NCBI GenBank assembly: GCA_964417785.1
Contig: CAYQJO010000002.1
Span: 1 to 54,466 of the forward strand
Source: DAOTUL01 sp034437435
GTDB lineage: Bacteria; Chloroflexota; Anaerolineae; Aggregatilineales; Phototrophicaceae
Direction of reading: 5' to 3'
DNA length: 54,466 nucleotides
The notes beneath the pieces were generated by a model, which was not told the DNA's origin, did no database searches, and saw only the letters and a program-made list of their open reading frames with translations. Shown here piece by piece: positions 42,297 to 51,369 of this stretch; positions within the stretch are counted from its first letter, which is position 1; the number at the start of each line of letters is the position of its first letter. A program made the translations under genes and the position numbers.

Positions 42297-44114
42297 TTAC
42301 TCGCCGGTCAGGCTGAACTCATCGAACAGCACCGGCTCGCTTTCGGGATCACGGGTGTCGTAGACGTAGCTGCGCACCATGCCGTCTTCAGTGGTGAACA
42401 GGCTGAAGACCGTCATCTCGTTGCTGGCGATACAGGGCAGATCGTTGCCCTCCTCGTCCTGCATCGGGCTGAAGATGCTGGGGAAGATCGGCTCCAGACC
42501 GTGCGGGTCGCCGGTCGCAGCGTAGTTTTCCTGGTTGTAGCGGTCATCACGCGGGACATTGCCACGCTCGCGGTAACCCTCAATGTAGCATCCGTAGTTG
42601 TTGCCGACGTTGCTGGTCTCCAGGAAGTTGATACCCGCCTCATTCTGCATACGCCACCACAAATGCGAGTGGCCGGTGTGGACCAGATTCACGCCAGCGT
42701 CATTGAGCAGGGGCAGGACATCGTAGTACACAATATCCTGGTCGATGGGGTATTCGTACTTGATGAACTCGATGCGACCTGCCTCATCGTACATGATCTC
42801 CTGGACCGGGTGTGCCATCACCGGGTTGTAGTTATCACCAATGCCGTGCGGCCCCTGGTGCATCAGAACAACCTTGTACGGGGCGCTCTGGAATTCCTCG
42901 GTTTCGAGGACGCCGGTCAGCCATTCGTACTGTTCGCTGCCTTCCTGCAGATCCTCGAAGATGAAATCGCCGTAGCCCCAGTTATCGGGGGTGTTGAAGT
43001 CGGCCAACCGCTCGCGGTATTTGCTGCGGGCATTGTCGCCCAGGCTGGGTGTCCGCCAGATGCGGGTGCTGTAAAGGCTGATTATGTAGACATCGCCGTA
43101 GCGCATGGCCCAGTAATTTTCGCCACCGGGGCTGTCGTCGGGCAGTGTAAACAGTTCCTGATAGGTGATATTGTTGAAACTGTTATTTATAATCCACTGC
43201 TCGCGGATGGCCTCGTCGCCGGTCGGATTCACGATGTCGGCCAATTCCTCATAGCGGGCTTCGGCTACGGCACGCGGCTGCGGGTCATTGTACTGCGTAC
43301 CCAGGGTATTGCCGGGGTTTAAACGTCCCATGACTTCGTGGTTGCCGACAGCCGAGAACAGGGGGGCATACTGGATAATCTCGCCGCCGACATAGGTACG
43401 CACGGTGTTGAAGGTGATACCGTCCTCAGTGCGGGACCGTTCAAGGATGTAACCGCCGTTGCCCTGCAAGCCAGGGAAGAAGGCCCAGCCGCGGCTGTCA
43501 TCGAACCACTCGGAGGCGCGGTCCGGGATGTTTTGCAGGTCGCCGGGGTAGAACACCGCGTCAATACCGCCTTCACCGGCGACCCTCTCGACCATTTCAA
43601 GGTTGGCCGGGGCCATCGCCTTCAACTGATGATCGCTGGTCAGCAGAATGGTCAGGGGCTGGTCGGCAGCCGGGAGCGGCTGAAGACTGTAGGTGTCGCT
43701 CATGATCTCGGTGCCATCGTCGGCGATGCTGGTGACGTAGTACGGCACGCGCACACCGGTCTCAAGACCTTCGACATACGCTTCATGACGCCAGACGTCA
43801 CGCGGGGTGTAGCCACTGTAGATGGCACCATCACCATCCTGGCCCTCAACCCAGGACTGGTTGTCCTCGGCCATGCGACTCAGATTCATCGTCTCGGCTT
43901 CGACGGTCATATCCAGGTCGGCACCGTAGGTAACCATGTGGCTGGAGCCTTCCCATTCGGTGAACCAGACGACATAAATACCATCTTCGGTGGGCATTTG
44001 CAGCATTGGATCGGTCAGCAGAGTTGGTTCCGCAGCCGCCTCCTCTTCAGCGTCCTGGGCTGCAACCGGCAGCGCCAACATCAACAGCAAAAACAGCATG
44101 ATTCTCAGTTTCAC
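42297..44114 (-). CDS. Secreted metallophosphoesterase (purple-acid-phosphatase-like)
   Basis: 605 residues. The signal peptide ends L-A-L-P-V-A-A with mature Q-D, followed by an acidic stretch. The calcineurin-like metal motifs are present in order: LLTSDHQL, FYPGDLQN, FSAVGNHEVMG, VVLMHQGPHG and VHTGHSHLW. An N-terminal fibronectin-like region (about 60-150: DGIYVVWFTEWEG, GLETGVRVPYYVTSI) is typical of purple acid phosphatases. I chose GTG 44114, which has GGGAGA 8 nt upstream and begins the signal peptide. Phosphate scavenging or lipid/nucleotide hydrolysis outside the cell is likely. Confidence 0.88.
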   Translation of the reverse strand: MKLRIMLFLLLMLALPVAAQDAEEEAAAEPTLLTDPMLQMPTEDGIYVVWFTEWEGSSHMVTYGADLDMTVEAETMNLSRMAEDNQSWVEGQDGDGAIYSGYTPRDVWRHEAYVEGLETGVRVPYYVTSIADDGTEIMSDTYSLQPLPAADQPLTILLTSDHQLKAMAPANLEMVERVAGEGGIDAVFYPGDLQNIPDRASEWFDDSRGWAFFPGLQGNGGYILERSRTEDGITFNTVRTYVGGEIIQYAPLFSAVGNHEVMGRLNPGNTLGTQYNDPQPRAVAEARYEELADIVNPTGDEAIREQWIINNSFNNITYQELFTLPDDSPGGENYWAMRYGDVYIISLYSTRIWRTPSLGDNARSKYRERLADFNTPDNWGYGDFIFEDLQEGSEQYEWLTGVLETEEFQSAPYKVVLMHQGPHGIGDNYNPVMAHPVQEIMYDEAGRIEFIKYEYPIDQDIVYYDVLPLLNDAGVNLVHTGHSHLWWRMQNEAGINFLETSNVGNNYGCYIEGYRERGNVPRDDRYNQENYAATGDPHGLEPIFPSIFSPMQDEEGNDLPCIASNEMTVFSLFTTEDGMVRSYVYDTRDPESEPVLFDEFSLTGE

Positions 44115-44451
44115 GTGCAAAATCTCCCGTAGACTCAAAATTGCAGACGACATTGAGCTTGTCCTGATTAATTTAAGTCGATGTTATCCTGTTATCAAAA
44201 GCAATTTAAGAAAAATTTTAACAAAATGTAGGTTAATTGTGTCAATAAAGAAGTGACAATTTTCATGAGAGTACCATGAGCACTGTCATATGAGAAAGTT
44301 TGTCCACAATGCCCACAAACGTGCCACCGATTTGTGTATACATCCACCCTGACCGCACAGTGAGCAATCTAATAAAGTATTTACGTTAAACGGATACGTG
44401 ATTTACTTTGTGATGGTATCGTATGCGCATTGTATTCATCAAAGGCATTTC
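44115..44451. other. 337-nt AT-rich divergent intergenic region
   Basis: Between the divergent metallophosphoesterase and LolD-like genes. On the minus strand a TTGATA at 44198-44193 and TAAATT at 44175-44170, 17 nt apart, form a plausible promoter for the phosphoesterase. No clear plus-strand promoter stands out, and no gene is seen. Confidence 0.4.
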
Positions 44452-45153
44452 ATGGTGGTTGTCAACCCGGTCGTTCAAATCCGCCATCTCAGCAAGACCT
44501 ACATCGAAGGTGGCCGTAATCGCAAAGTCTTGGATCAGGTCGATCTTGATATTACGACGGGTGAGTTCTTCGTCATGCTCGGCAAGAGCGGCAGCGGCAA
44601 GTCCACCCTGCTGAATCTCCTGACAGGCATCGACAAACCCGACCCGTCCGCGAAAACTCAAATATGTATTGGCGATACCGACATTATGCGCCTGGATGAA
44701 ACCCGCCAGACGATTTTTCGCCGCAACCATATCGGCATCGTCTTCCAGTTCTTCAATTTAATCCCGACCCTGACCGTGATCGAGAACGTGATGCTGCCGC
44801 TGGACCTGCGCGGTAACGCCAGTGCAACAGTTGGTCAGACCATGCTGGAACGGGTTGGATTGGGCGACCGCGCTCATACTTTCCCGGATAAACTGAGCGG
44901 CGGTGAGCAGCAGCGGATCGCCATCGCCCGTGCGCTGATTCACGAACCCATGCTGGTGGCCGCTGATGAGCCAACCGGCAACCTGGACGAAGACACCGGC
45001 AAGCAAATCCTCGATTTGCTGCTGGAATTAACACGCGACGCCGGTAAGACGCTGGTCATGGCGACACACAACCCCGAAATCGTGCCACTCGCCGACCGGG
45101 TATGCCGTATCCATGATGGGAAGTTGTCGATAACAGAGGAAATTCCTGCATGA
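44452..45153 (+). CDS. ABC transporter ATPase, LolD/MacB type
   Basis: 233 residues. Walker A LGKSGSGKSTLLNLL (about 42-56), Q-loop GIVFQFFNLIPTLTVIENVMLP, signature LSGGEQQRIAIARAL and Walker B VAADEPTGNLDEDTG, all typical of LolD/MacB/FtsE-like ATPases that pair with FtsX-type permeases. ATG 44452 has AAAGG upstream. The likely permease partner is the large FtsX protein at 45849, separated by a HEAT-repeat gene. Confidence 0.93.
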   Translation: MVVVNPVVQIRHLSKTYIEGGRNRKVLDQVDLDITTGEFFVMLGKSGSGKSTLLNLLTGIDKPDPSAKTQICIGDTDIMRLDETRQTIFRRNHIGIVFQFFNLIPTLTVIENVMLPLDLRGNASATVGQTMLERVGLGDRAHTFPDKLSGGEQQRIAIARALIHEPMLVAADEPTGNLDEDTGKQILDLLLELTRDAGKTLVMATHNPEIVPLADRVCRIHDGKLSITEEIPA

Positions 45154-45180
45154 TTCTCAATAGTGTGACATGCCAGGGAG

Positions 45181-45189
45181 TGGTATAAT
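45181..45189 (+). promoter_or_regulatory. Extended -10 promoter of the HEAT-repeat gene
   Basis: TGGTATAAT is a perfect extended -10 located 95 nt before the ATG at 45284, inside the gap after the LolD-like gene. It suggests the HEAT gene is not simply part of the ATPase operon. Confidence 0.5.
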
Positions 45190-45283
45190 TAAATTACTAT
45201 GTATCATTCAATTGATAACTATCGCCCCTATTGTTATTTGAGACACCTTAACAATCACGGATTAAGTCGAAAGGTGAGGACCA

Positions 45284-45715
45284 ATGAAAGATCCTGACCC
45301 GCAGGTTGTCAAGCAGTTTCTGGCCGAGTTAAGGGATGTCAACAAAGAGAAGCGCCGCACAGCCGTCATGAAGCTGGGCATGGTAGGCGGAGATGAGGCC
45401 GTTCGTGCGCTCATGCACGCGGTCACCAACGATTATGAGGATTTGATCGTCCGGGGGCGTGCCGCGCTGATGCTGGGAAAAATCGGTGATGCGCGTGCAG
45501 TCCAACCTCTCATTCGCGCTCTGGAAGCACCAGGATTTCAAACACCTTATCACGCTGCACAGGCTCTCGGTGAACTGGGGGATGCACGCGCCATTGAACC
45601 CCTGGTGATGCTGGCAGCCTCCGGCAAAGACAAGACACGCGAGGCTGCGCTCGAAGCGCTTCGTCGGTTAGGTTATGACACCGAAACCGAAGAACGCGAA
45701 CCAGAGATTAGCTAG
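45284..45715 (+). CDS. HEAT/PBS-lyase-repeat protein
   Basis: 143 residues with three or four HEAT repeats: KEKRRTAVMKLGMVGGDEAVRALMHAV, VRGRAALMLGKIGDARAVQPLIRAL and YHAAQALGELGDARAIEPLVML. The last helix is acidic. There is no signal peptide. HEAT repeats mediate protein contacts. Its place between a LolD-like ATPase and an FtsX permease hints at a role with that transporter (inference). A GGTGAGGA lies before the ATG. Confidence 0.88.
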   Translation: MKDPDPQVVKQFLAELRDVNKEKRRTAVMKLGMVGGDEAVRALMHAVTNDYEDLIVRGRAALMLGKIGDARAVQPLIRALEAPGFQTPYHAAQALGELGDARAIEPLVMLAASGKDKTREAALEALRRLGYDTETEEREPEIS

Positions 45716-45848
45716 CGGTATCTTTTACGGGGAAGGCTGTTCAGTCTTCCCCGCGAAGAATTCCTCATAGATATACACTCGGCCTTCATCTAGTGCCAAT
45801 CCCTCTATGTTAGCTTTTCCCCATTCGTTGCAACATGAGATTAACTCG

Positions 45849-48425
45849 ATGAGAACACCGCTTGTTCTCCGGTTGACGGTCCGGCATATTAACCGTCGTT
45901 TTCTGCAAAGTCTGTTGTTTATCATCGGCGTGGCCCTGGGCGTGGCGATGATTATTGCCATTGATGTCGCCAACGGTTCCGCCAGCCGTGCGTTCAGTCT
46001 CAGCACAGAGAGCGTCACCGGGCGTGCCACTCACCAGATCACAGGCGGTCCGACCGGCCTGCCCACGACCCTGTACAACACAATTCGTTTGGACCTGGGT
46101 ATTCGTGATAGTGCGCCCGTCATCGTGGAAGACATTCGTGCTGTTGAACTGGACGGTCAACCGCTGCGACTGCTGGGCGTCGATCCTCTGGCTGAACCGC
46201 CTTTCCGTGATTATCTTTCAACGATTCGCGTGGACAGCGATACTCTGGCCGATAACGGCTTCGAGGCGCTGAATCGCTTCATTGTTTCGCCCAACGTGGT
46301 ACTCATCAGCCAGTCTCTCGCAGACCGTTTCGATATGATTACCGGCGACGAAATCAACTTGCAAGCCAGTGGACGCCGGACACCGGTCGAGATCGTCGGT
46401 GTGCTGCAATCGGACGATCAGGTGAGCCAGCAGGCGCTTGACGACCTGATCCTGGCTGACATCGCCACCGCGCAGGAAATCGCCGGGACACCGGGACGCA
46501 TCAACCGCATCGACCTGATTCTGAGCGGCAGCGAACAGGTCCAGGCCATCCGCGAACGTCTGCCAGAAAGCGTACGCATCGTGGCAGTCAACGAAGATAA
46601 CGACACCATCGCCCAGATGACCGAAGCCTTTGAACTCAACCTCCAGGCACTCAGTCTGCTGGCACTGGTCGTAGGCGTCTTTCTGATTTACAACACCGTG
46701 ACCTTCAGCGTGGTCCAGCGGCGACCCGTTATCGGTATCATGCGCTCGCTCGGCACCACCCGGCGGCAGGTCTTCGGCTTGATCCTGGGTGAGGCCTTCG
46801 TCCTGGCGCTGGTAGGTACGGTCATGGGGATGGGACTGGGCGTGATCTTTGGACGCGCTGCCGTCACACTCGTATCACAGACCATCAGCGATCTTTATTT
46901 CACTGTCAACGTCATGCGTGTGGATGTGCAGCCCTTCACGCTGGTCAAAGGCGCAGCCATCGGCCTGCTCGCCAGTCTGGGCGCGGCAGTCATCCCGGCC
47001 ATCAGTGCCACCCGGACACCGCCGGCTGGCACTATGCGCCGCAGCGATCAGGAACAATCCGCACAGCGGCTTCTGCCGTTGATTACCCTGATGGGCGTCG
47101 GGTTGAACGTCTTCGGGTTGGTGCTGCTGCAACTGCCCACCGACAGCATCGCGATCAGCTTTGTGGCGCTGTTCGCCATCGTGGTCGGCGGGGCGCTGTT
47201 CACCCCGCTGGCGCTGATCGTCGCCATGCGCATCGCCACACCGCTCACCAACGCGCTCTTTGGCGTGGTCGGGCGCATGGCTCCCCGTGCAGTCGTGCGC
47301 TCCATCAGCCGGACCTCGGTCGCCGTTGCGGCACTGACCATCGCCGTGAGCGTGATCGTCGGCGTCAGTGTCATGATCGCCAGCTTCCGCAGCACAGTCG
47401 ATGACTGGCTGCAAACCACTCTCGGCTCGGATATTTACGTCTCACCGCCCAACCTGGGGACCAACCTGTCCACCGTCGATGTGGACGGCGAAGTGCGCGA
47501 GATCGTGCGCCAGCAGCCCGGCGTAGCTGAGGTTTCCGCATCACGACTGGTCACCGTGACGGCCCCCGATTACCCTGATATGCCGCCGGTCAATCTTCAG
47601 GCAGTCGATAGTGACATCGCTACCGACCGCCGCTTCGCCTGGAACGACGCTGGGGCGGATTACTGGCAGGCGATGGAGAACGGCGCGGTCATCGTCAGTG
47701 AGCCATTCGCTTTCCGCCGTAACCTGGAGCAGGATAATGATCCAACCATCACCCTGCTCACCGACCAGGGAACGCGCACCTTCGATGTTGTCGGCGTCTT
47801 CTACGATTACTCGACCGATCAGGGCAAGGTGTTTATGGCGAACAGTGTCTACCGTGACTTCTACAACGATCCCTTCATTTCGTCGCTGGCAGCCTATATC
47901 GAACCGGACGCCGACCTGAATACCGTTATCGCGTCGGTGCGGTTGTCGCTTTCCGGCTACGATCTCCAGGTGCAGGCCAACCGTGAACTGCGCAGTGGGG
48001 TGTTCGAGGTTTTCGACAACGCTTTCTCCATCACGATTGCCCTGCGCCTACTGGCGACGATGGTGGCCTTCATCGGCATCTTGAGCGCCTTGCTGGCGCT
48101 GCAACTGGAAAACACGAGACAGTATGGTGTGATGCGGGCCAACGGCATGACACCGCGCCAGTTATGGAATTTCACCCTGATCCAGACCGGCTTGATGGGC
48201 GTGGTTGCCGGACTGCTGGCGATCCCGATTGGTCTGGCGCTGGCGCTGGTATTGCTCTACGTCATCAATGTACGTTCGTTCGGCTGGTCGATGAGCTTTT
48301 ATTTCGCACCAGAGGAGTTCGCGGTGGCCTTTATGGTCGCCGTCGTGGCGGCTTTCCTGGCGGGCATTTATCCGGCATGGCGATTGACTCGTCTGGTCAC
48401 AGCACGGGCGCTGCGCAGCGAGTAA
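45849..48425 (+). CDS. Large FtsX-type ABC permease
   Basis: 858 residues in the MacB/LolC/E-like two-FtsX-domain layout. One N-terminal helix (about 20-38) is followed by a large outer domain, helices at about 263-290, 315-345 and 360-390 (first FtsX domain), helices at about 410-520, a second outer domain (about 525-725), then three C-terminal helices (about 735-850: LALQLENTRQYGVMRANGMTPRQLW is the FtsX loop). This double arrangement occurs in permeases that export lipids or lipoproteins or release envelope cargo. ATG 45849 begins the first helix; the ribosome site is weak. It ends directly against the convergent MBL gene. Confidence 0.9.
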   Translation: MRTPLVLRLTVRHINRRFLQSLLFIIGVALGVAMIIAIDVANGSASRAFSLSTESVTGRATHQITGGPTGLPTTLYNTIRLDLGIRDSAPVIVEDIRAVELDGQPLRLLGVDPLAEPPFRDYLSTIRVDSDTLADNGFEALNRFIVSPNVVLISQSLADRFDMITGDEINLQASGRRTPVEIVGVLQSDDQVSQQALDDLILADIATAQEIAGTPGRINRIDLILSGSEQVQAIRERLPESVRIVAVNEDNDTIAQMTEAFELNLQALSLLALVVGVFLIYNTVTFSVVQRRPVIGIMRSLGTTRRQVFGLILGEAFVLALVGTVMGMGLGVIFGRAAVTLVSQTISDLYFTVNVMRVDVQPFTLVKGAAIGLLASLGAAVIPAISATRTPPAGTMRRSDQEQSAQRLLPLITLMGVGLNVFGLVLLQLPTDSIAISFVALFAIVVGGALFTPLALIVAMRIATPLTNALFGVVGRMAPRAVVRSISRTSVAVAALTIAVSVIVGVSVMIASFRSTVDDWLQTTLGSDIYVSPPNLGTNLSTVDVDGEVREIVRQQPGVAEVSASRLVTVTAPDYPDMPPVNLQAVDSDIATDRRFAWNDAGADYWQAMENGAVIVSEPFAFRRNLEQDNDPTITLLTDQGTRTFDVVGVFYDYSTDQGKVFMANSVYRDFYNDPFISSLAAYIEPDADLNTVIASVRLSLSGYDLQVQANRELRSGVFEVFDNAFSITIALRLLATMVAFIGILSALLALQLENTRQYGVMRANGMTPRQLWNFTLIQTGLMGVVAGLLAIPIGLALALVLLYVINVRSFGWSMSFYFAPEEFAVAFMVAVVAAFLAGIYPAWRLTRLVTARALRSE

Positions 48426-49145
48426 TCAACGCCGCAAACTCACCCAGTTTTGCCATGTGGACCGGGACAACGCGCCGGTGTGACCATCGACATAATGACC
48501 GAGACCCCGGTCCAGCAAGCCACTGAGCATGTCCAGATTCATATCTTTCGATCCCGGCTGGAAATAGGCCACCGGCGGGTAAAAGCAGTCGCCCAGGAAC
48601 ATTACCCCATCCTCTTTGACCGTGAGAACAGTCGAGTCAGCGGCATGATCCCCGCCGACATGTTCCAGTTCCAGCGTGACGCCATCCAGCGGGATGGTGT
48701 TGGTCTGCTGATCGTAAATGACGGTCGGATGGACGATGCGAAAATCGGGCCAATCAGACTCCATCAGTCGTCCCAGGCGATCAAAGCTGCTTTTCAGTCC
48801 GGGCCAGTTGTGGCTGACCTGTTCCAGCCAGCCTGGTCCCCAGGGACGGCGGGCGTATTCGACGACCGCCTGACGGCATATCTCATGAGCGATCACCGGC
48901 ACATCGTAGACATAAGCGCCGAAGATATGATCCCAGTGATGGTGTGAGTAGACGATATGGGCTACCGGCGGCGCACCGATGGCGTTCAGGCCGTCCATGA
49001 TCTGGCGTGCGTGCGCCGGACTGTTCCCGGCGTCAAACAATACCGTCTGCGTCGCGGTACAAATCACCCCCACCGACGGTTGGACCAGCGTTCTATCCGG
49101 TGCGGGCGATACCACCCACACATGGTCGGTAAGCTGCTTGAGCAT
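48426..49145 (-). CDS. MBL-fold metallohydrolase
   Basis: 239 residues. The metal motif SHHHWDHIFGA lies near residues 69-79, with upstream VLFDAGNSPAHARQI and downstream HVGGDHAADSTVLTVKEDGVMFLGDC (third metal His and bridging Asp). There is no signal peptide. Substrates of this superfamily range from thioesters to lactams and RNA, and it cannot be specified here. ATG 49145 is chosen because the family N-terminus begins there. The stop abuts that of the FtsX gene with no gap. Confidence 0.88.
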   Translation of the reverse strand: MLKQLTDHVWVVSPAPDRTLVQPSVGVICTATQTVLFDAGNSPAHARQIMDGLNAIGAPPVAHIVYSHHHWDHIFGAYVYDVPVIAHEICRQAVVEYARRPWGPGWLEQVSHNWPGLKSSFDRLGRLMESDWPDFRIVHPTVIYDQQTNTIPLDGVTLELEHVGGDHAADSTVLTVKEDGVMFLGDCFYPPVAYFQPGSKDMNLDMLSGLLDRGLGHYVDGHTGALSRSTWQNWVSLRR

Positions 49146-49146
49146 A

Positions 49147-50364
49147 TTACGGCGCTGCCGGAAACGGCGACAGATTCTCGGCGGTCGCAGTCGGTGCCGT
49201 CCACACCATCTGCCATCCGAACTGGGCTTCATCGTAGCTGCGCACCCACAACCCGCGCCCGCGTCCATCCTGTAAATACTCCACCGAGAAGACGATGGGC
49301 GGCTCAAAATTAGGACCGGCCACCTGACGGAACAACACCAGCCCATCCGGTGCCGGCATCATCTCTGTGTATGCCTGAGTGACTGCCAGCGACTCGATTT
49401 CGGCCTCGCTGCCACTGCGATCTAACAGCACGATGCGGGTGGACTGGACTTCGCCCGTACCGGCCAGCATCATGATGGCGATCTGGCGACCGTTATTCAC
49501 GAACATGGCGGCCAGCAGGGTGGCGTCGGCGCTGTGATAGACGATCTGTTGGCTGCCGTCCGCCGTCTGGTAGACGACGACATTCAGTGCAGCAATGGGA
49601 CCACCAGCATCAACAGCGGGCAAATCTGGCTCATTTGCCAACCAGATCATCTCGCCACTGGCCGCCAGACGGTTGAAGGACAGGTTGCCCCACGCTGGTG
49701 CCGGTTCCAGATCACCGCTGGCCGGATACCAGATATAAGCGTCCAGCGCAATGGTCCCCCAGGGAATGGGTGTGAATATCACGCTGTCCGGTTGGATGGC
49801 CGCTGCACGCGGCATGGGTGAGAAATTGGGGAAAAGCGCCACAGCGGCAGGTGAATCAGCGTTGAGTTCAGCGGTTACGGCCCCGCTGGCGACCTCGATC
49901 AACCGTAACTGCCACGCTGGACGTGACGTGTCCGCGTTGGGATCGCCGGGGAAGTAATTCACAGTGCCGACGGCGACGGTCCCACCATCATCGGAGAAGT
50001 CCGACACCTGACAGCCGGTGCTGACACCCAGGTCCAGTGTAAGCATATCGGTCTCTGTTGCGATCTCGCGCACAATCAGGCTGGTGGGAATGCCCTCCGG
50101 CCTTGCCTGGGTGTTATCCATCTGGCAGTAGGCCACCTGACTGCCATCATCGCTGAAGGCCATATCCCATCCGGTGATATACAGGTCTTCACGCAGGCCC
50201 AGGTTGTAGGACTGCTCGGTACCATCGGCGAAGATACGCACCAGGTCTTTCGTCTCGGCGTTGTAGAGATAGACGGACCAATCCTGAGCCGCCACCGGCA
50301 GCGCCAGAAAAAGTACCAGCAACACAAGCAAGAGTCGTCGCAAAAGTTCACCCCGTGAAAACAA
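49147..50364 (-). CDS. Secreted propeller-like protein, unknown function
   Basis: 405 residues when begun at TTG 50364; a TTG at 50343 with GGGGTGA just upstream is equally possible. The signal peptide ends L-A-L-P-V-A-A with mature Q-D, as in the metallophosphoesterase. The rest is beta rich with WD40/TolB-like patterns (WDMAFSDDGSQVAYCQMD; CQVSDFSDDGGTVAVGTVNYFPG; LAASGEMIWLANEP). It has no recognisable enzyme motif. It ends one base before the start of the downstream MBL gene on the same strand. Confidence 0.75.
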   Translation of the reverse strand: MFSRGELLRRLLLVLLVLFLALPVAAQDWSVYLYNAETKDLVRIFADGTEQSYNLGLREDLYITGWDMAFSDDGSQVAYCQMDNTQARPEGIPTSLIVREIATETDMLTLDLGVSTGCQVSDFSDDGGTVAVGTVNYFPGDPNADTSRPAWQLRLIEVASGAVTAELNADSPAAVALFPNFSPMPRAAAIQPDSVIFTPIPWGTIALDAYIWYPASGDLEPAPAWGNLSFNRLAASGEMIWLANEPDLPAVDAGGPIAALNVVVYQTADGSQQIVYHSADATLLAAMFVNNGRQIAIMMLAGTGEVQSTRIVLLDRSGSEAEIESLAVTQAYTEMMPAPDGLVLFRQVAGPNFEPPIVFSVEYLQDGRGRGLWVRSYDEAQFGWQMVWTAPTATAENLSPFPAAP

Positions 50365-50390
50365 ACACGTTCAATTATTGCGCCGCGTCC

Positions 50391-51281
50391 CTACAAACTC
50401 CGCAAAAAGAACCACAGGTTGGCCGGTCGCTCCGCCAGACGGCGCATAAAGTAAGGGTACCACGACTCACCAAAGGGTAAATAGACCCGGACAGGTGCTC
50501 CAGCCCGCGCCAGTTCTGACTGCCGGTCGGAGCGGATGCCGTAAAGCATCTGGAACTCGTAATTCGATACATTGAAGCGTTCGATGTCGGCCAGCGCTGC
50601 TTCGATCATGGCTTCATCGTGGGTGGCGATTTCCAGCAGGCCATCCGTTTGCAGATACTCGTGGACGATCTGGCGGTAATGGTCGTCCACATCCGCTTTC
50701 TTCGGGAAGGCGATGTCGGGTGGTTCAAGATATGCGCCTTTGCACAAACGGATACGGGCGTTTTCGGCGGCAAGCTGGCGCATATCGTCGCGGCTTCGGC
50801 GCAGGGCCGCCTGGATCACTGTTCCCAGGTTGGGGAATTCATCGCGCAGGCAGCGGTAAATGCGCAGAGTTGTATCGGTGTAATGGCTGCTTTCCATGTC
50901 AATTGTCACACGGACACCGTGCGCGGCGGATAAAATCTGACGCAGATTGTTCACACACAGCGTCTCCCCAATCTCCAGGCCCAGATGGGTCAGTTTGAGT
51001 GAGAGACTGGCTTGCAGCCCTTCCTGGATGATGCGATCCAGCATGGTGCAGTACATCTCGACCACCGGGCGGGTATCGTCGGCAGAGGTGACACTCTCGC
51101 CCAGATAATCCAGCGTCACCAATAGACCATCGTCGTTGAGCCGATGGCAGACCGTGACGGCCTCATCCAGAGTCTCCCCGGCGACAAAACGCCGGGCCAC
51201 ACGCCGTGCCAGCCAGAAATCGCTGACGATCCGTCGCGCCCACCCGGCCTGAGACAGATATAGAAGCAATTGTCGCAGCAT
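50391..51281 (-). CDS. Proline dehydrogenase (monofunctional)
   Basis: 296 residues. The PRODH TIM barrel is recognised by LTLDYLGESVTSAD-type start, LSLKLTHLGLEIG, VTIDMESSHYTDTTL, VIQAALRRSRDDM, IRLCKGAYLEPPDIAFPKKADVD and EFQMLYGIRSDRQSEL, with YLPFGESWYPYFMRRLAERP (Arg pair that binds proline) at the end. It oxidises proline to P5C with FAD. The usual P5C dehydrogenase is not nearby. ATG 51281 has GGAG 6 nt before it; a GTG at 51293 is in frame. Confidence 0.93.
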   Translation of the reverse strand: MLRQLLLYLSQAGWARRIVSDFWLARRVARRFVAGETLDEAVTVCHRLNDDGLLVTLDYLGESVTSADDTRPVVEMYCTMLDRIIQEGLQASLSLKLTHLGLEIGETLCVNNLRQILSAAHGVRVTIDMESSHYTDTTLRIYRCLRDEFPNLGTVIQAALRRSRDDMRQLAAENARIRLCKGAYLEPPDIAFPKKADVDDHYRQIVHEYLQTDGLLEIATHDEAMIEAALADIERFNVSNYEFQMLYGIRSDRQSELARAGAPVRVYLPFGESWYPYFMRRLAERPANLWFFLRSL

Positions 51282-51369
51282 TTGTAACTCCACTTTTAGC
51301 CTTATTATAGCGTCTTCCCCGATAACGGTATCATGAGGTATACTCTGGCGGATGAATGCGGAGGGGTGG

